DNA from: Pseudomonadota bacterium
GTDB lineage: Bacteria > Pseudomonadota > Gammaproteobacteria > Steroidobacterales > Steroidobacteraceae
Direction of reading: 5' to 3'
DNA length: 64,000 bases
NCBI GenBank assembly: GCA_016704655.1
Contig: JADIZR010000005.1
Span: 124,001-188,000, forward strand
The translations under genes were made by a program, and so were the position numbers. The stretch's first letter is position 1, and each line of letters begins with the position of its first letter. A model generated the notes under the pieces. That model had not been told where the DNA came from. It searched no databases and worked only from the letters and a program-made list of their open reading frames with translations. Below, piece after piece: positions 15,889 through 25,307 of the stretch.

Positions 15889-16413
15889 TCAGTGCTTCAC
15901 GTAGATCAACTGCGAGGTGTCGAAGCCGAGTGCCTTCGCCTTCGCCACGAGCCGCTCGACTTCGGCCCTGGGCGGTGTCGGCGTGCGCGAGAGGATCCAC
16001 AGGTAGGAGCGGTTCGAACCCGCGACCAGCGCGTGCTGGTAACCGGGATCGAGGTCGACCACGTTGTAGCCGCCGTAGAACGGACCGAAGAACGAAACCT
16101 TGAGTGCGGCCACGTCCGGCGCGCCGAGGAACTTCGCCTTGCCGCTGGCCTCGCCCCACTCGCCCTTGTCCGCGCGGTAACCGCGGTTCAGGACGGCCAC
16201 CGTGCCGTCCGGCCGCAGTTCGTAAGTCGCTGTGATCTGCTCCATGCCGCGCTCGAAACGGTGATCGAGCCGGGCCACCTCGTACCAGCGACCCATGTAC
16301 CGCTCGACCTGGAAGCCAGTCACCGGCTCGATGCCCTCCGGGACGCCGACGCACCCCGCGATGACCGCGATGGCGACGAGCACGAGGTTCCGGGCATGAA
16401 ATAATGCACGCAT
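15889..16413 (-). CDS. Outer-membrane lipocalin (Blc type)
   Basis: A 174-residue lipoprotein: signal peptide with lipobox AVIAGC, then the lipocalin signature 'RYMGRWYEVARLDHRFERGM' (about 39-58), 'ITATYELRPDGTVAVLNRGY' and the C-terminal 'SYLWILSRTP' strand. Bacterial lipocalins of this kind bind lysophospholipids or fatty acids at the outer membrane. Length fits the family. Nearby acyltransferase and acyl-ACP reductase-like genes give a lipid context, though a joint role is only inferred. Confidence 0.9.
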   Translation of the reverse strand: MRALFHARNLVLVAIAVIAGCVGVPEGIEPVTGFQVERYMGRWYEVARLDHRFERGMEQITATYELRPDGTVAVLNRGYRADKGEWGEASGKAKFLGAPDVAALKVSFFGPFYGGYNVVDLDPGYQHALVAGSNRSYLWILSRTPTPPRAEVERLVAKAKALGFDTSQLIYVKH

Positions 16414-16485
16414 AAAGGTGGGTTCCTGAAATTCAATGGCTTCGTATACACATGCCCGGCCTGGCATGCCATCCCCACGCGCGAT

Positions 16486-17763
16486 TCAGGGTTGCGAAGT
16501 CGACGGTGCGGCCACGCCCTTCGCACGCGGCGGGATTTTCGCGATGCGGGCGGCGGCCTCAGCCTTGACCCGCCGCAGCAGGGCGCGATCGCGCCGCAAC
16601 TCCTCGGCGCGCGCATTTTTTTCTGCCACGAGGGCATCGCTCAGCAGCGCGCCGAACGTGCGCAAGGGTGCGATCTGGAAGCCGTGCTTGCGGAACAGCC
16701 GATAGATTTCCTTGACCTTCCCTGGCTGCACGTCGCGCCCGAGCGTGAAGGATTCGAAGCGCCCCTCCATTGCCAGCAACGCAGCCTCCGCGAGGCAGGC
16801 GTAGGCGACTCCCGGGGGCAGTCCGATGTCGAAACTGAACTCAACGGGACCCGGAATCAGCACCTCACCACTCTCGACCACGAGCACGTCCGGGCGCGTC
16901 GCAGCCTCCTCCGCGGAAATGTCCGGCGGCAGCGCCACGTCGAGGATGACCGCGCCAGGCTTGCATTGGCTGACGTCGAGCACGCGCTGGCCGAATGCCG
17001 ACGTCGCCGTCACGATCAGGTCGCAATCACCCACCCAGCGCTTCGTCGTCGTGCCGAGTTCGACATGAGCGCCGGGTGTCTCCTCCACGATCTTCTGCTT
17101 GAGCGCAGCCAGCCGGTCCGGCTCGATCGACACGAGCACCACGTCGCGCACGGCTGCCGCGAGCAGGCGTGAGCAGACAGAGCCAATCGAGCCCGTCGCT
17201 CCGACGACCATGGCCTTGGCGTGCGACAGGTCGGCCCACCCCATTCGCCGCGCCGTGAGCTTGGCCGTCTCGAGCGTGGCTGCGATCGTGAGACTGTTGC
17301 CGGTCGTGACCGGGATCGACGCGCGACGCGCAACCGTGACGCCCGCATCGCCCACCACTTTCGTGAACGCGCCGAGACCGACGATCTGTGCGCCCTGTGC
17401 AGCGGCGTCGCGCACGGCTTGATCGAGTCTGCGATACGTGAATTCAGGCGGACGGCTCAGCATCTGGCGCGGTGTCGCGCCGAGCGCGTAGATGAGTCCC
17501 TTGATCGGCTGGCCCGTGGTCGGCGAAACGCCGCCTTCGACCCGACCGACGCGCGAGGCCGGCATGTGCGCGGCGGCCGCCTCGACCAGCGCGCGCGGCA
17601 AATGGCGAGTCCAGCGATAACGCGGGTGATGCGCGAGGTAGTCGATCGTCAGCGGATGCAGGACGAACGCGAACCGGTTGGCGCTTTTCGCGTCAACGGT
17701 TGCCCTTGCCGGTTTCTCCCTCGTCGCGGTCACGCCGCGGACCCCTGACCCTCGGAGCATCAT
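16486..17763 (-). CDS. Homologue of cyanobacterial long-chain acyl-ACP reductase (fatty aldehyde-forming)
   Basis: A 425-residue protein. Along residues 100-370 it follows acyl-ACP reductase (AAR) of cyanobacteria block by block: 'LGAFTKVV', 'VTTGNSLTIAA', the dinucleotide-binding GATGSIG (188-194), the 'FDIG' segment, and 'YACLAEAALLAMEG', whose cysteine (Cys323) corresponds by position to the catalytic Cys294 of Synechococcus AAR; it then ends with the equivalent of 'KHGFQIAPL'. AAR makes fatty aldehydes from acyl-ACP with NADPH. There are about 30 extra residues at the N-terminus and 55 at the C-terminus. No aldehyde deformylating oxygenase is in the window. The neighbouring PlsC-like gene is in the same direction, 40 bases upstream. 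Confidence 0.7.
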   Translation of the reverse strand: MMLRGSGVRGVTATREKPARATVDAKSANRFAFVLHPLTIDYLAHHPRYRWTRHLPRALVEAAAAHMPASRVGRVEGGVSPTTGQPIKGLIYALGATPRQMLSRPPEFTYRRLDQAVRDAAAQGAQIVGLGAFTKVVGDAGVTVARRASIPVTTGNSLTIAATLETAKLTARRMGWADLSHAKAMVVGATGSIGSVCSRLLAAAVRDVVLVSIEPDRLAALKQKIVEETPGAHVELGTTTKRWVGDCDLIVTATSAFGQRVLDVSQCKPGAVILDVALPPDISAEEAATRPDVLVVESGEVLIPGPVEFSFDIGLPPGVAYACLAEAALLAMEGRFESFTLGRDVQPGKVKEIYRLFRKHGFQIAPLRTFGALLSDALVAEKNARAEELRRDRALLRRVKAEAAARIAKIPPRAKGVAAPSTSQP

Positions 17764-17803
17764 TGTTGGGCCGTCGTGCGACGCCGCCCATTCGTAATGC
17801 CCC

Positions 17804-18376
17804 TTAGGGCTCCCGCTGACGAAACTTCAGGCCACCCGCGTTCCCGGGCTTCCTGGGTTGGATCGTGGCGTAGAAATCGCGCAGCACCTGCAGGTCCTGC
17901 TCTTCGTGCCCCGTCATGCGCACATAGCGGTCGATGCCGACCTGCTTGCGCCCGTAATCGATGTAGCCCAGCCCGATCGGCACGTCGGCCGCGAGGGCCA
18001 GCTGATAGAAGCCGGACTTCAGGTATTCGCCATGCGCACGCGTGCCTTCGGGCGCCACCGCGATCCACAGCCAGTCGCGCCGGCGCATTACTTCGGCCAT
18101 CGCCGTCACGAAACCAGTTCGCTCGCGACGATTGATGGGCAAGCCGCCGATCGCGATCAGCAGGCGGCGGAACGGCCAGCGGAACATCTGGTCCTTGCCC
18201 ATCCAGTGGGCTGGAAGATCGTGGCCCAGCTTGAACAGCACGCCGAGCGGGAAGTCCCAGTTGGAGGTGTGCGGATAGACCATGATCAGGCCCCGAGGCT
18301 CCGGGGGCCACGTCAGCGACGTGCGCCAGCCGAACAGCCGGAGCAGGCCCAGGCAGGCCTTGCGGAAGATCTGCAT
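17804..18376 (-). CDS. 1-acyl-glycerol-3-phosphate acyltransferase-like protein (PlsC superfamily)
   Basis: A 190-residue acyltransferase. The catalytic HX4D is visible as HTSNWD (in 'MVYPHTSNWDFPLGVLF'), followed by the substrate-binding 'RRERTGF' region and PEGTRA. These enzymes move an acyl group from acyl-ACP or acyl-CoA to an acceptor. The ATG at 18376 is chosen because AGGAG lies 5 bases upstream; a GTG one codon earlier is possible. It is upstream of, and parallel to, the acyl-ACP reductase-like gene, so the two may compete for or share the acyl-ACP pool (inference). Confidence 0.85.
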   Translation of the reverse strand: MQIFRKACLGLLRLFGWRTSLTWPPEPRGLIMVYPHTSNWDFPLGVLFKLGHDLPAHWMGKDQMFRWPFRRLLIAIGGLPINRRERTGFVTAMAEVMRRRDWLWIAVAPEGTRAHGEYLKSGFYQLALAADVPIGLGYIDYGRKQVGIDRYVRMTGHEEQDLQVLRDFYATIQPRKPGNAGGLKFRQREP

Positions 18377-18426
18377 CACCGCTCCTGAATGTGCATGGTG
18401 TACTGGCTGCGCGACCGCGGAGCGCG

Positions 18427-18777
18427 TCAGTCCGACGGCGGCACGACGTAAGCGGGAATCGGTTCCTTGGCCTTCCTGTCCGCCTCCTCCTGCTGCTGGC
18501 GCTCTTCCTGCTCGTCGATCATGCGCATCACCTTCTGCATGCTGGTGAGGAAGGCGTCAAAGACGTAGAGGATGCCGAACGTCAATGCGAACGCAGCCAC
18601 CAGCGACACGACATGCTGGCCGAGTCGACGCGGAGATTTCTCATGCTCGCGCTCGACTGCGCGACGCGCGCGGTCCATGAAGGCACGCTGCAACGACGGC
18701 TGGGCCGTCTGCTGCTGCGCAACGTCGTGGCTGCCGTCCTGCACAGCAGGCGGGCAGCTGGGGCTCGAGTCGTTCAT
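18427..18777 (-). CDS. Hypothetical membrane protein (116 aa)
   Basis: A 116-residue protein with a polar N-terminus, one membrane span (about residues 55-75, 'VVSLVAAFALTFGILYVFDAF'), and a charged coiled-coil-like stretch (EEQEERQQQEEADRK) near the end. The N-terminal half has many charged residues (RARRAVEREHEK), so the C-terminal part is probably outside. No family recognised. It precedes the PlsC-like gene by 50 bases on the same strand. Confidence 0.6.
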   Translation of the reverse strand: MNDSSPSCPPAVQDGSHDVAQQQTAQPSLQRAFMDRARRAVEREHEKSPRRLGQHVVSLVAAFALTFGILYVFDAFLTSMQKVMRMIDEQEERQQQEEADRKAKEPIPAYVVPPSD

Positions 18778-18885
18778 CCGGGCAGTTTAACTGTCCAGCT
18801 CTCCCGCTTGCGCATAACCGGCCGGACGGCGTCCTTGCTGCGAGCGGGATTTCGGCGCGCTGCTACGTGGTTGTGGAATATACCT

Positions 18886-18906
18886 AAATGCGAATCGTTT
18901 GCATTT
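18886..18906. promoter_or_regulatory. Fur-box-like operator upstream of bfd
   Basis: AAATGCGAATCGTTTGCATTT is a 21-base sequence with AAATGC/GCATTT arms and the GCGAAT..TTTGC core typical of proteobacterial Fur sites. It is 48 bases before the bfd start codon, in the position expected for iron-dependent repression. This is the standard control for Bfd, which is made when iron is scarce. Confidence 0.7.
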
Positions 18907-18953
18907 GAGCCGGTTTCTGGCCTAAGATCCTGACCACGGCGAGGTACCAGTTC

Positions 18954-19148
18954 ATGTACGTCTGTCTCTGCCACGGCATCTCAGAAACCCGGCTGCAACA
19001 GGCCATCCACGAAGGCGCGCGCTCTTTCGAGCAACTGCAGTCGTGCACCGGCGTGGCAACGTGCTGTGGCGCCTGCGAGCCCTGCGCGCGAGAGATGCTC
19101 GACACCGAAACGCTTGCTTCCCGCGCCCCTGCCCCTCAGGCTTCCTGA
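18954..19148 (+). CDS. bfd: Bacterioferritin-associated ferredoxin
   Basis: A 64-residue [2Fe-2S] protein. The ligand cysteines are at positions matching Bfd: Cys4 and Cys6 at the N-terminus (MYVCLCHGI) and Cys38 and Cys41 in 'CCGACEPC'. Bfd delivers electrons to ferritin-bound haem so that stored ferric iron can be released. A Fur-box-like site lies just upstream and bacterioferritin follows 56 bases later, the classic pairing. Confidence 0.9.
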   Translation: MYVCLCHGISETRLQQAIHEGARSFEQLQSCTGVATCCGACEPCAREMLDTETLASRAPAPQAS

Positions 19149-19204
19149 ACATAAAAGCGCGCCGCGCAAGCGGTATCCTCAAGCCTGTCTTTGGAGCCGG
19201 TGTC

Positions 19205-19681
19205 ATGCAGGGCGACGTCGAAGTCATTGCTCATCTCAACAAGATCCTCAAGAACGAACTGACCGCAATCAACCAGTATTTCCTGCATGCGCGCATGCTG
19301 AAGAACTGGGGCCTCGACCAGCTTGGCGACCACTCGCACCACGAGTCGCTCGACGAGATGAAGCATGCCGACAAGCTCATCGAACGCATCCTGTTCCTCG
19401 AGGGGCTGCCGAACCTGCAGAACCTGGGCAAGCTGATGATCGGCGAGGATGTGCGCGAAGTCCTCGAGTGCGACCTCAAGCTCGAGCTGATCGCCCACCC
19501 GGACCTCAAGGCGGCGATCGTCCACTGCGAGAAGGTCGGCGATTACGTCAGCCGCGAGCTGCTCGAGGACATCCTCGAATCGGAGGAGGAGCACATCGAC
19601 TTCCTCGAGACCCAATTGGAGTTGATCGACCGCGTCGGCCTGCCGAATTACTGCCAGTCGCAGATGAAGGGCGCGTCCTGA
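19205..19681 (+). CDS. bfr: Bacterioferritin
   Basis: A 158-residue ferritin-like protein that oxidises and stores iron in a 24-mer with haem at subunit interfaces. It carries the ferroxidase ligands Glu18, Glu51 and His54 and the haem-ligand Met52 ('ESLDEMKHADKLI'), with the usual 'ELTAINQYFLHARM' first helix and 'RILFLEGLPNLQNLGKL' motif. The start at 19205 gives the standard MxGD opening. It probably shares a transcript with bfd, since 56 bases separate them and no other promoter is obvious. Confidence 0.95.
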   Translation: MQGDVEVIAHLNKILKNELTAINQYFLHARMLKNWGLDQLGDHSHHESLDEMKHADKLIERILFLEGLPNLQNLGKLMIGEDVREVLECDLKLELIAHPDLKAAIVHCEKVGDYVSRELLEDILESEEEHIDFLETQLELIDRVGLPNYCQSQMKGAS

Positions 19682-19764
19682 GGCGAACCCTCTAGGGACT
19701 TTTCCGCGTTGACGGGCGCGGCGCGCCCACTAGCATCGCGCGTGTCTGAACCACGGACACGCCG

Positions 19765-21411
19765 ATGCCGAAACGCTCACTCCCACCCCTGCCTGAATGG
19801 TACCCGCGCGGCACCGCGCTGCTGCGCGACCCGACCCTCAACAAGGGCACCGCCTTCAGCGACCATGAGCGCGACGTGCTCGGCCTGCGCGGCCTGTTAC
19901 CGCCCCACGTGGCCACCCAGGACGAGCAGGTCGCGCGCGTGCTCGAAAACTTTCACCGGCTCAAGACGCCGCTATCCAAGTACATCATGTTGTCGAGCCT
20001 GCTCGACCGCAATGAAGCGCTATTCTTCCGCGTGGTGATGGAACACGCCGACACGATGATGCCCATCATCTACACGCCGACGGTCGGCCTCGCCTGCCAG
20101 CAGTTCGGCCACATCTACCGGAGGCCGCGCGGACTCTTCATCTCCGCCGCCGATCGCGGGCGTATCTCGCAGGTCATGCGCAACTGGCCGCACCGGGAGG
20201 CGGCGATGATCGTCGTCACGGACGGTGAACGCATCCTGGGCCTCGGCGACCTCGGCGCGAACGGCATGGGTATCCCTATCGGCAAGCTTTCGCTGTACAC
20301 GGGCTGCGCGGGCCTGCATCCGTGGAAGTGCCTGCCGATCATGCTCGACGTCGGCACCAACAACGCAGCGCTGCTCGAAGATCCCCTGTACCTCGGCCTG
20401 CGCCAGCGCCGCCTCACTGGCGCAGCCTACGACGAACTGGTCGAGGAGTTCATCGTCGCCACGCAGGAAGTGTTTCCTGGCGTCATCGTGCAGTTCGAGG
20501 ACTTCGCCAATCACAACGCGTTCCGCCTGCTGCGCCGTTACCGCGACCGGGTGAGCTGCTTCAACGACGACATCCAGGGCACGGCTGCGGTGGCCGTCGC
20601 CGGCATCCTTTCCGCACTGCGCGTCACCGGCAGGACGATGTCCGAGCAGACGTTCCTGTGCCTCGGCGCCGGCGAAGCGGCGACGGGCATCTCGGACCTG
20701 CTCGTGAACGCCATGATCGAGGACGGGATCGACGCAGCCGCCGCACGCGCGCGCTGCTGGATGGTTGATTCGAAAGGGCTCGTGGTGGCGAGCCGCGGCG
20801 AGCTTGCGGAGCACAAGCGACCCTATGCACACGCACATGCGCCGGTCAGCGACTTCATCGGCGCCGTGAAATCGCTGCGGCCGACGGTCATCATCGGCGT
20901 CGGCGCCGTGCCGGGCACGTTCACCGAAGCAGTGGTGCGCGAGATGTCGCGCATCAACGAGCGACCCGTCATTTTCGCATTGTCGAACCCGACCTCGAAG
21001 GCCGAATGCACGGCGCAGCAGGCCTATGCGTGGTCGGACGGCCGCGCGCTCTTTGCCTCGGGCAGTCCGTTCGACCCGGTGACTATGCCGGACGGACGGC
21101 ACTTCGTCCCACGGCAAGGCAACAATTCGTACATTTTTCCGGGATTGGGTCTCGCACTCGTGGTCGTCGGCGCAACCCGTGTCACCGACACGATGTTCCT
21201 GGCCGCCGCGCGCGCGCTGGCGCGGTGCACGACGCAGGCCGACCTGGACCAGGGCAGCCTGTTCCCGCCGCTCAGCACGGTGCGCGACGTGTCGACGCGC
21301 ATCGCCGTGGACGTCGCGGAGATCGCCCTGCGCGACGGGCTCGCTGCGATCGAGCGGCCCGAAGACCTCGAGCAGGCAATCCGCGCGGAGATGTACGACC
21401 CGCGCTACTGA
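19765..21411 (+). CDS. maeA: NAD-dependent malic enzyme
   Basis: A 548-residue malic enzyme that oxidatively decarboxylates malate to pyruvate. It has the tyrosine region 'MPIIYTPTVGLACQ' (Tyr general acid), the lysine region 'GDLGANGMGIPIGKLSLYTG', the metal-binding 'EFEDFANHNAF..' block and the dinucleotide loop GAGEAATG. Full-length, single-domain form similar to E. coli SfcA rather than the phosphotransacetylase-fused MaeB. Pyruvate and reducing power from this step would feed the fatty-acid work elsewhere in the window; that link is inference. Confidence 0.9.
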   Translation: MPKRSLPPLPEWYPRGTALLRDPTLNKGTAFSDHERDVLGLRGLLPPHVATQDEQVARVLENFHRLKTPLSKYIMLSSLLDRNEALFFRVVMEHADTMMPIIYTPTVGLACQQFGHIYRRPRGLFISAADRGRISQVMRNWPHREAAMIVVTDGERILGLGDLGANGMGIPIGKLSLYTGCAGLHPWKCLPIMLDVGTNNAALLEDPLYLGLRQRRLTGAAYDELVEEFIVATQEVFPGVIVQFEDFANHNAFRLLRRYRDRVSCFNDDIQGTAAVAVAGILSALRVTGRTMSEQTFLCLGAGEAATGISDLLVNAMIEDGIDAAAARARCWMVDSKGLVVASRGELAEHKRPYAHAHAPVSDFIGAVKSLRPTVIIGVGAVPGTFTEAVVREMSRINERPVIFALSNPTSKAECTAQQAYAWSDGRALFASGSPFDPVTMPDGRHFVPRQGNNSYIFPGLGLALVVVGATRVTDTMFLAAARALARCTTQADLDQGSLFPPLSTVRDVSTRIAVDVAEIALRDGLAAIERPEDLEQAIRAEMYDPRY

Positions 21412-21473
21412 CGCGAGCCGCCCTCCGCACGGAGACCGCTGCCGGCGCTCGGCTCAGGGCGGGCTGCCGCCCA

Positions 21474-21814
<341 letters not shown>

Positions 21815-21946
21815 GCTGCTCGGACCCGGCCAGTCGTCGCCGTCGCAAAAAACAACGAGTAATCGCAATGAATGTCGCCCTATTTGTAATTTGACAACAG
21901 GCGCGCAGAATGGCCGCCGTTCTTCCAATCTGCACGGGTGGACATA

Positions 21947-24586
21947 ATGAGCAAAGAAACTCCACGACTGACGCGCGCAATTCGCGTGGCGTTAGGCGGC
22001 GCGCTGGGCCTGGCTTCGGGACTGGCAGCGCTGCCTGCATTCGCACAGACAGCGACGGACCCGGGCAAGGATCTCGAAACCGTGTATGTGACGGGCTCGC
22101 GCATCGCGCGCGCGTCGGACTTCGAGAATCCGGCTCCGGTCGTCACGTTCTCGTCCGACGACATCGCCAAGTCGGGCTACTCCAACCTGCAGCAGCTGCT
22201 CGAAGACCAGCCGTTCGTCGGCAACTGCACGTTCTCGACGCGCGGCAACAACCAGGACTCGACGGCCAACGGCGCGGCCTCGATCAGCTTGCGCGGTCTC
22301 GGCGCCGACGCGACGCTGGTTCTAGTCAACAGCCGTCGCGTCGCGATCAGTTCGTTTGCCGAATCCATCACGACCAATTTCGTCGACATCAACACGATCC
22401 CAGTGGCGGCGATCGAGCGTCTCGAAGTGCTGAAGGACGGCGCATCGGCCGTGTACGGCGCCGACGCAGTCGCGGGCGTCGTCAACGTCATCCTGAAGAA
22501 GGACTTCGAGGGCTTCGAGGTTTCCGGCGGCGGCGGCTTCGCGGACGGCTACGATGAATACAACGCCTCCGCCATCTGGGGCATCAACGGCGAAGACTCC
22601 AACGTCACGCTGGTGCTCGACTACTTCAGGAACAGCACGCTCGCGAACTCGGAGCGCGGCTCGCTCGGGACTGCGGACCAGTCGAGCCGCGGCGGCGAGG
22701 ACTTCCGTTCGTCGCGCGGCTTCCCCGGCCGCTTCATCGTGGACGGCGTCACCACGATCGACCCGGCCTGCCCCCCCGATCGAACGGCGGGCCAGACCTG
22801 CGTCTATGACTACGGCCCCTGGAACCTGCTGACGCCGGAAGCCGAGCGCACCGGCCTGATGCTGCTCGGCAACAAGCGTTTCGGCGACGTCGAGTTCTTC
22901 ACCGAGATCGCGGCACAACACAACACCTCGATCGCGCAGGGTGCGCCGACGCCGCTCGATGAGGGCGCGGGACTCACGGTGCCCGTTACGCACCCGAACA
23001 ATCCCTACACCGGCGCCACGAGCCTCGACATCGGCCGCTTCCGTACGGTCGACGCGGGACCGCGCGGGTGGAACATTCAGACCGACAACATCCGCGGCGT
23101 CTTCGGCCTGCGCGGCAAGTTGCTGGACCGCTGGGACTGGGAAGTAGCGGCGCAGCGAGCGCGCAGTGAATCGGAGCAGACTGGCAGCCGTTCGCAGGGC
23201 TGGGTCCGCACCGACTACCTGCAGCAGGAAATCAACGCCGGCCGTTACAACCCGTTCGGGGGTACCTTCAACGCGCAGTCGACGATCGACGCGATTACGA
23301 CCAGTCTCGTGCGCCAGGGCACGTCGAACCTGACGGCTTACGACGCCCAGATCTCGGGTGAGCTGTTCGACCTGCCGGCCGGCAAGGTCGCGATGGCGAC
23401 GGGCATCGAGTATCGCGAAGAAGACGTGAGCGACGTTCCCGACGAGCAGTTCCAGCGCGGACTGATCTTCGGCACCGAAGCGGTTTCGGCACAGGCGTCG
23501 CGCGACAACTGGTCGGCCTTCGTCGAGTTCTCGGTGCCGGTGATCGAGTCCCTCGAGGTCAACGTCGCTGCCCGCTACGACGACTACAGCGATTTCGGCG
23601 ATACGTTCAATCCGAAGATTTCCGCCCGCTGGGAGCCGCTCGAATCGCTGGCGTTCCGCACATCGTGGGGCACGGGTTTCCGCGCTCCGTCGCTGGCGCA
23701 GATCGGCCTCGGCCCCTCGCAGGAGTCGCAGTTCTTCGTCGACACCTTCGGCTGCGCGGACAACCCGACCTACTGCGCAGCGACGGACTACACCATCGTG
23801 TTCGCGGGCAATCCGGACCTGGATGCCGAGGAATCGGAGAACTTCAACATCGGCGTGGCGTGGAAGCCGACCGATTCGTGGCTGTTCGCAGTGGACTACT
23901 GGGACATCAAGCAGGAAAACAAGATCGACGAGGTCAACTTCGGCTACCTGTTCCAGCAGTTCTGCGGCGTACAGGACAGCGACGTCTGCGTCCGCGGCAC
24001 GCCGCTGCCGGGCGACACGCTCGGCCCGCTGCAGTCGGTCAACTCGAGCTTCATCAACATCGGCGAGCAGACGACCAACGGCGTGGACGTGAGCGTGCAC
24101 TTCCGCGACTCGGTCATGGGCGGCGAGCTGTTCGTCGGCCTCGACTACTCGCGCATGCTGGAATTCAAGAAGCGCGAACTGAGCTCGGACGGCACGAGCT
24201 TCGTCACGCGTGACCTGACGGGCGAGTACGAGTACCCGGAAGACCGCTTCGTGCTGACGGGCGACTGGGGCTTCGACGTCTGGGGTGTGCGGGCCACGGT
24301 GAATTACACCGGCTCGTTCGAGGACACGCCGGACATCGACTTCGACGGCGTGCTCGATTTCGACTCCAACAACTCACGCACCGTCGGTTCCTTCACGACG
24401 CTCAACCTGCAGGGCCGCTACACCGGCTTTGACGGGCTGACCATCGCCGTCGGCATCGACAACGCGCTCGACGAGGAGCCGCCGTTCGCGATCGGTGACG
24501 GCGACACGGACCTCTACGGGTACGTGTCCGGCATGCACGATCCGCGCGGCCAGTTCATCTACGGCAAGTTGACCTACCGGTTCTGA
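21947..24586 (+). CDS. TonB-dependent outer-membrane receptor
   Basis: An 879-residue receptor for active uptake across the outer membrane. It has a signal peptide (cleavage after AFA, about residue 33), a plug domain ('LETVYVTGSRIARASDFE', 'LLEDQPFVG', 'LRGLGADATLVLVNSRR', 'IERLEVLKDGASAVYGADAVAGVVNVILKK'; each quoted part is a typical plug motif), then a 22-strand barrel ending in an aromatic residue (LTYRF). Such receptors in Steroidobacter/Xanthomonas-like bacteria take up oligosaccharides, peptides or iron complexes; no neighbouring gene reveals the ligand. The ATG at 21947 is preferred over GTG at 21938. A hairpin at 24606 follows. Confidence 0.9.
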   Translation: MSKETPRLTRAIRVALGGALGLASGLAALPAFAQTATDPGKDLETVYVTGSRIARASDFENPAPVVTFSSDDIAKSGYSNLQQLLEDQPFVGNCTFSTRGNNQDSTANGAASISLRGLGADATLVLVNSRRVAISSFAESITTNFVDINTIPVAAIERLEVLKDGASAVYGADAVAGVVNVILKKDFEGFEVSGGGGFADGYDEYNASAIWGINGEDSNVTLVLDYFRNSTLANSERGSLGTADQSSRGGEDFRSSRGFPGRFIVDGVTTIDPACPPDRTAGQTCVYDYGPWNLLTPEAERTGLMLLGNKRFGDVEFFTEIAAQHNTSIAQGAPTPLDEGAGLTVPVTHPNNPYTGATSLDIGRFRTVDAGPRGWNIQTDNIRGVFGLRGKLLDRWDWEVAAQRARSESEQTGSRSQGWVRTDYLQQEINAGRYNPFGGTFNAQSTIDAITTSLVRQGTSNLTAYDAQISGELFDLPAGKVAMATGIEYREEDVSDVPDEQFQRGLIFGTEAVSAQASRDNWSAFVEFSVPVIESLEVNVAARYDDYSDFGDTFNPKISARWEPLESLAFRTSWGTGFRAPSLAQIGLGPSQESQFFVDTFGCADNPTYCAATDYTIVFAGNPDLDAEESENFNIGVAWKPTDSWLFAVDYWDIKQENKIDEVNFGYLFQQFCGVQDSDVCVRGTPLPGDTLGPLQSVNSSFINIGEQTTNGVDVSVHFRDSVMGGELFVGLDYSRMLEFKKRELSSDGTSFVTRDLTGEYEYPEDRFVLTGDWGFDVWGVRATVNYTGSFEDTPDIDFDGVLDFDSNNSRTVGSFTTLNLQGRYTGFDGLTIAVGIDNALDEEPPFAIGDGDTDLYGYVSGMHDPRGQFIYGKLTYRF

Positions 24587-24605
24587 CGGCAGAGTCCGGT
24601 GACCG

Positions 24606-24639
24606 GGCGGGGGCGTCGCAAGGCGCCTCCGCCTGTTTT
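24606..24639 (+). terminator. Intrinsic terminator after the TonB receptor gene
   Basis: Arms GGCGGGGGCG (24606-24615) and CGCCTCCGCC (24624-24633) pair over 10 bases with one G-U, around an 8-base loop, followed by TGTTTT. It is 20 bases past the receptor stop. Confidence 0.55.
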
Positions 24640-24662
24640 CCGGGCCCGACCTGGCGCAGTGC

Positions 24663-25298
24663 TCAGGTACGGGAGCGTCGCCAGACCAGCGTCTGGTTGT
24701 TCGCGGGCATGGCGCAGTCCTCGACCAGGCCCAGGCCCTGGGCCGCCGCCAGCGCGTCGACCGCCTCGAAATCGCGGATTCCGCTCAACGGGTCGCGCCG
24801 GCGTAACGACTCGTCGAAAGCCACGTTGCTGTGCGACGTGAACTGCCCGCCGTAACGGAAAGGACCGTAGACGACCAGCAAGCCGTCGTCGCGCAGCACG
24901 CGACCGACACCGCGGAACATGGCCTGCACCTGCGGCCACGACACGATGTGCAGCGTGTTGGCGGTGTAGACCGCGTCGACGCTGTCCGCGTCGCACGGCC
25001 AGCTCCCTTGCTCGACGTCGAGTTCCAGCGGAGCGAGCAGGTTGCACGAACCTTCCACTTCGATGCGCGCCGTGAGCGCCGCCAGGTGCTCGAGCTGCTC
25101 GGTTGGCTGCCAGCTGAGTCGCGGCAGGTGACGCGCGAAGTGGACCGCGTGCTGGCCCGTGCCCGCGCCGATCTCGAGCACCACGCCGGCCTGGTGCGCC
25201 AGCCAGCGTTGCAGCACGTCCAGGATCGGCGCCTTGTTGCGCTCGCACGCCTCCGAAAAAGGCAAAGGCTGCACGAACGAAGGCGAGCGCTTACCCAT
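24663..25298 (-). CDS. DUF938 family SAM-dependent methyltransferase
   Basis: A 211-residue class I methyltransferase-like protein. It shows the DUF938 opening 'PFSEACERNKAPILDVLQRW', the SAM loop EIGAGTGQHAVHFA (about 42-55), 'YTANTLHIVSW' and the family end 'GLVEDCAMPANNQTLVWRR'. Function of DUF938 is not established. It converges on the TonB receptor gene and lies 9 bases downstream of the amidohydrolase gene on the same strand. Confidence 0.85.
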   Translation of the reverse strand: MGKRSPSFVQPLPFSEACERNKAPILDVLQRWLAHQAGVVLEIGAGTGQHAVHFARHLPRLSWQPTEQLEHLAALTARIEVEGSCNLLAPLELDVEQGSWPCDADSVDAVYTANTLHIVSWPQVQAMFRGVGRVLRDDGLLVVYGPFRYGGQFTSHSNVAFDESLRRRDPLSGIRDFEAVDALAAAQGLGLVEDCAMPANNQTLVWRRSRT

Positions 25299-25307
25299 AG
25301 CCGCGTG

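Noticed and set aside
22322..24100. A 592-residue frame antisense to the TonB receptor
   Set aside because: High-GC shadow: third-position GC pattern belongs to the receptor, no ribosome site, no recognisable domain.
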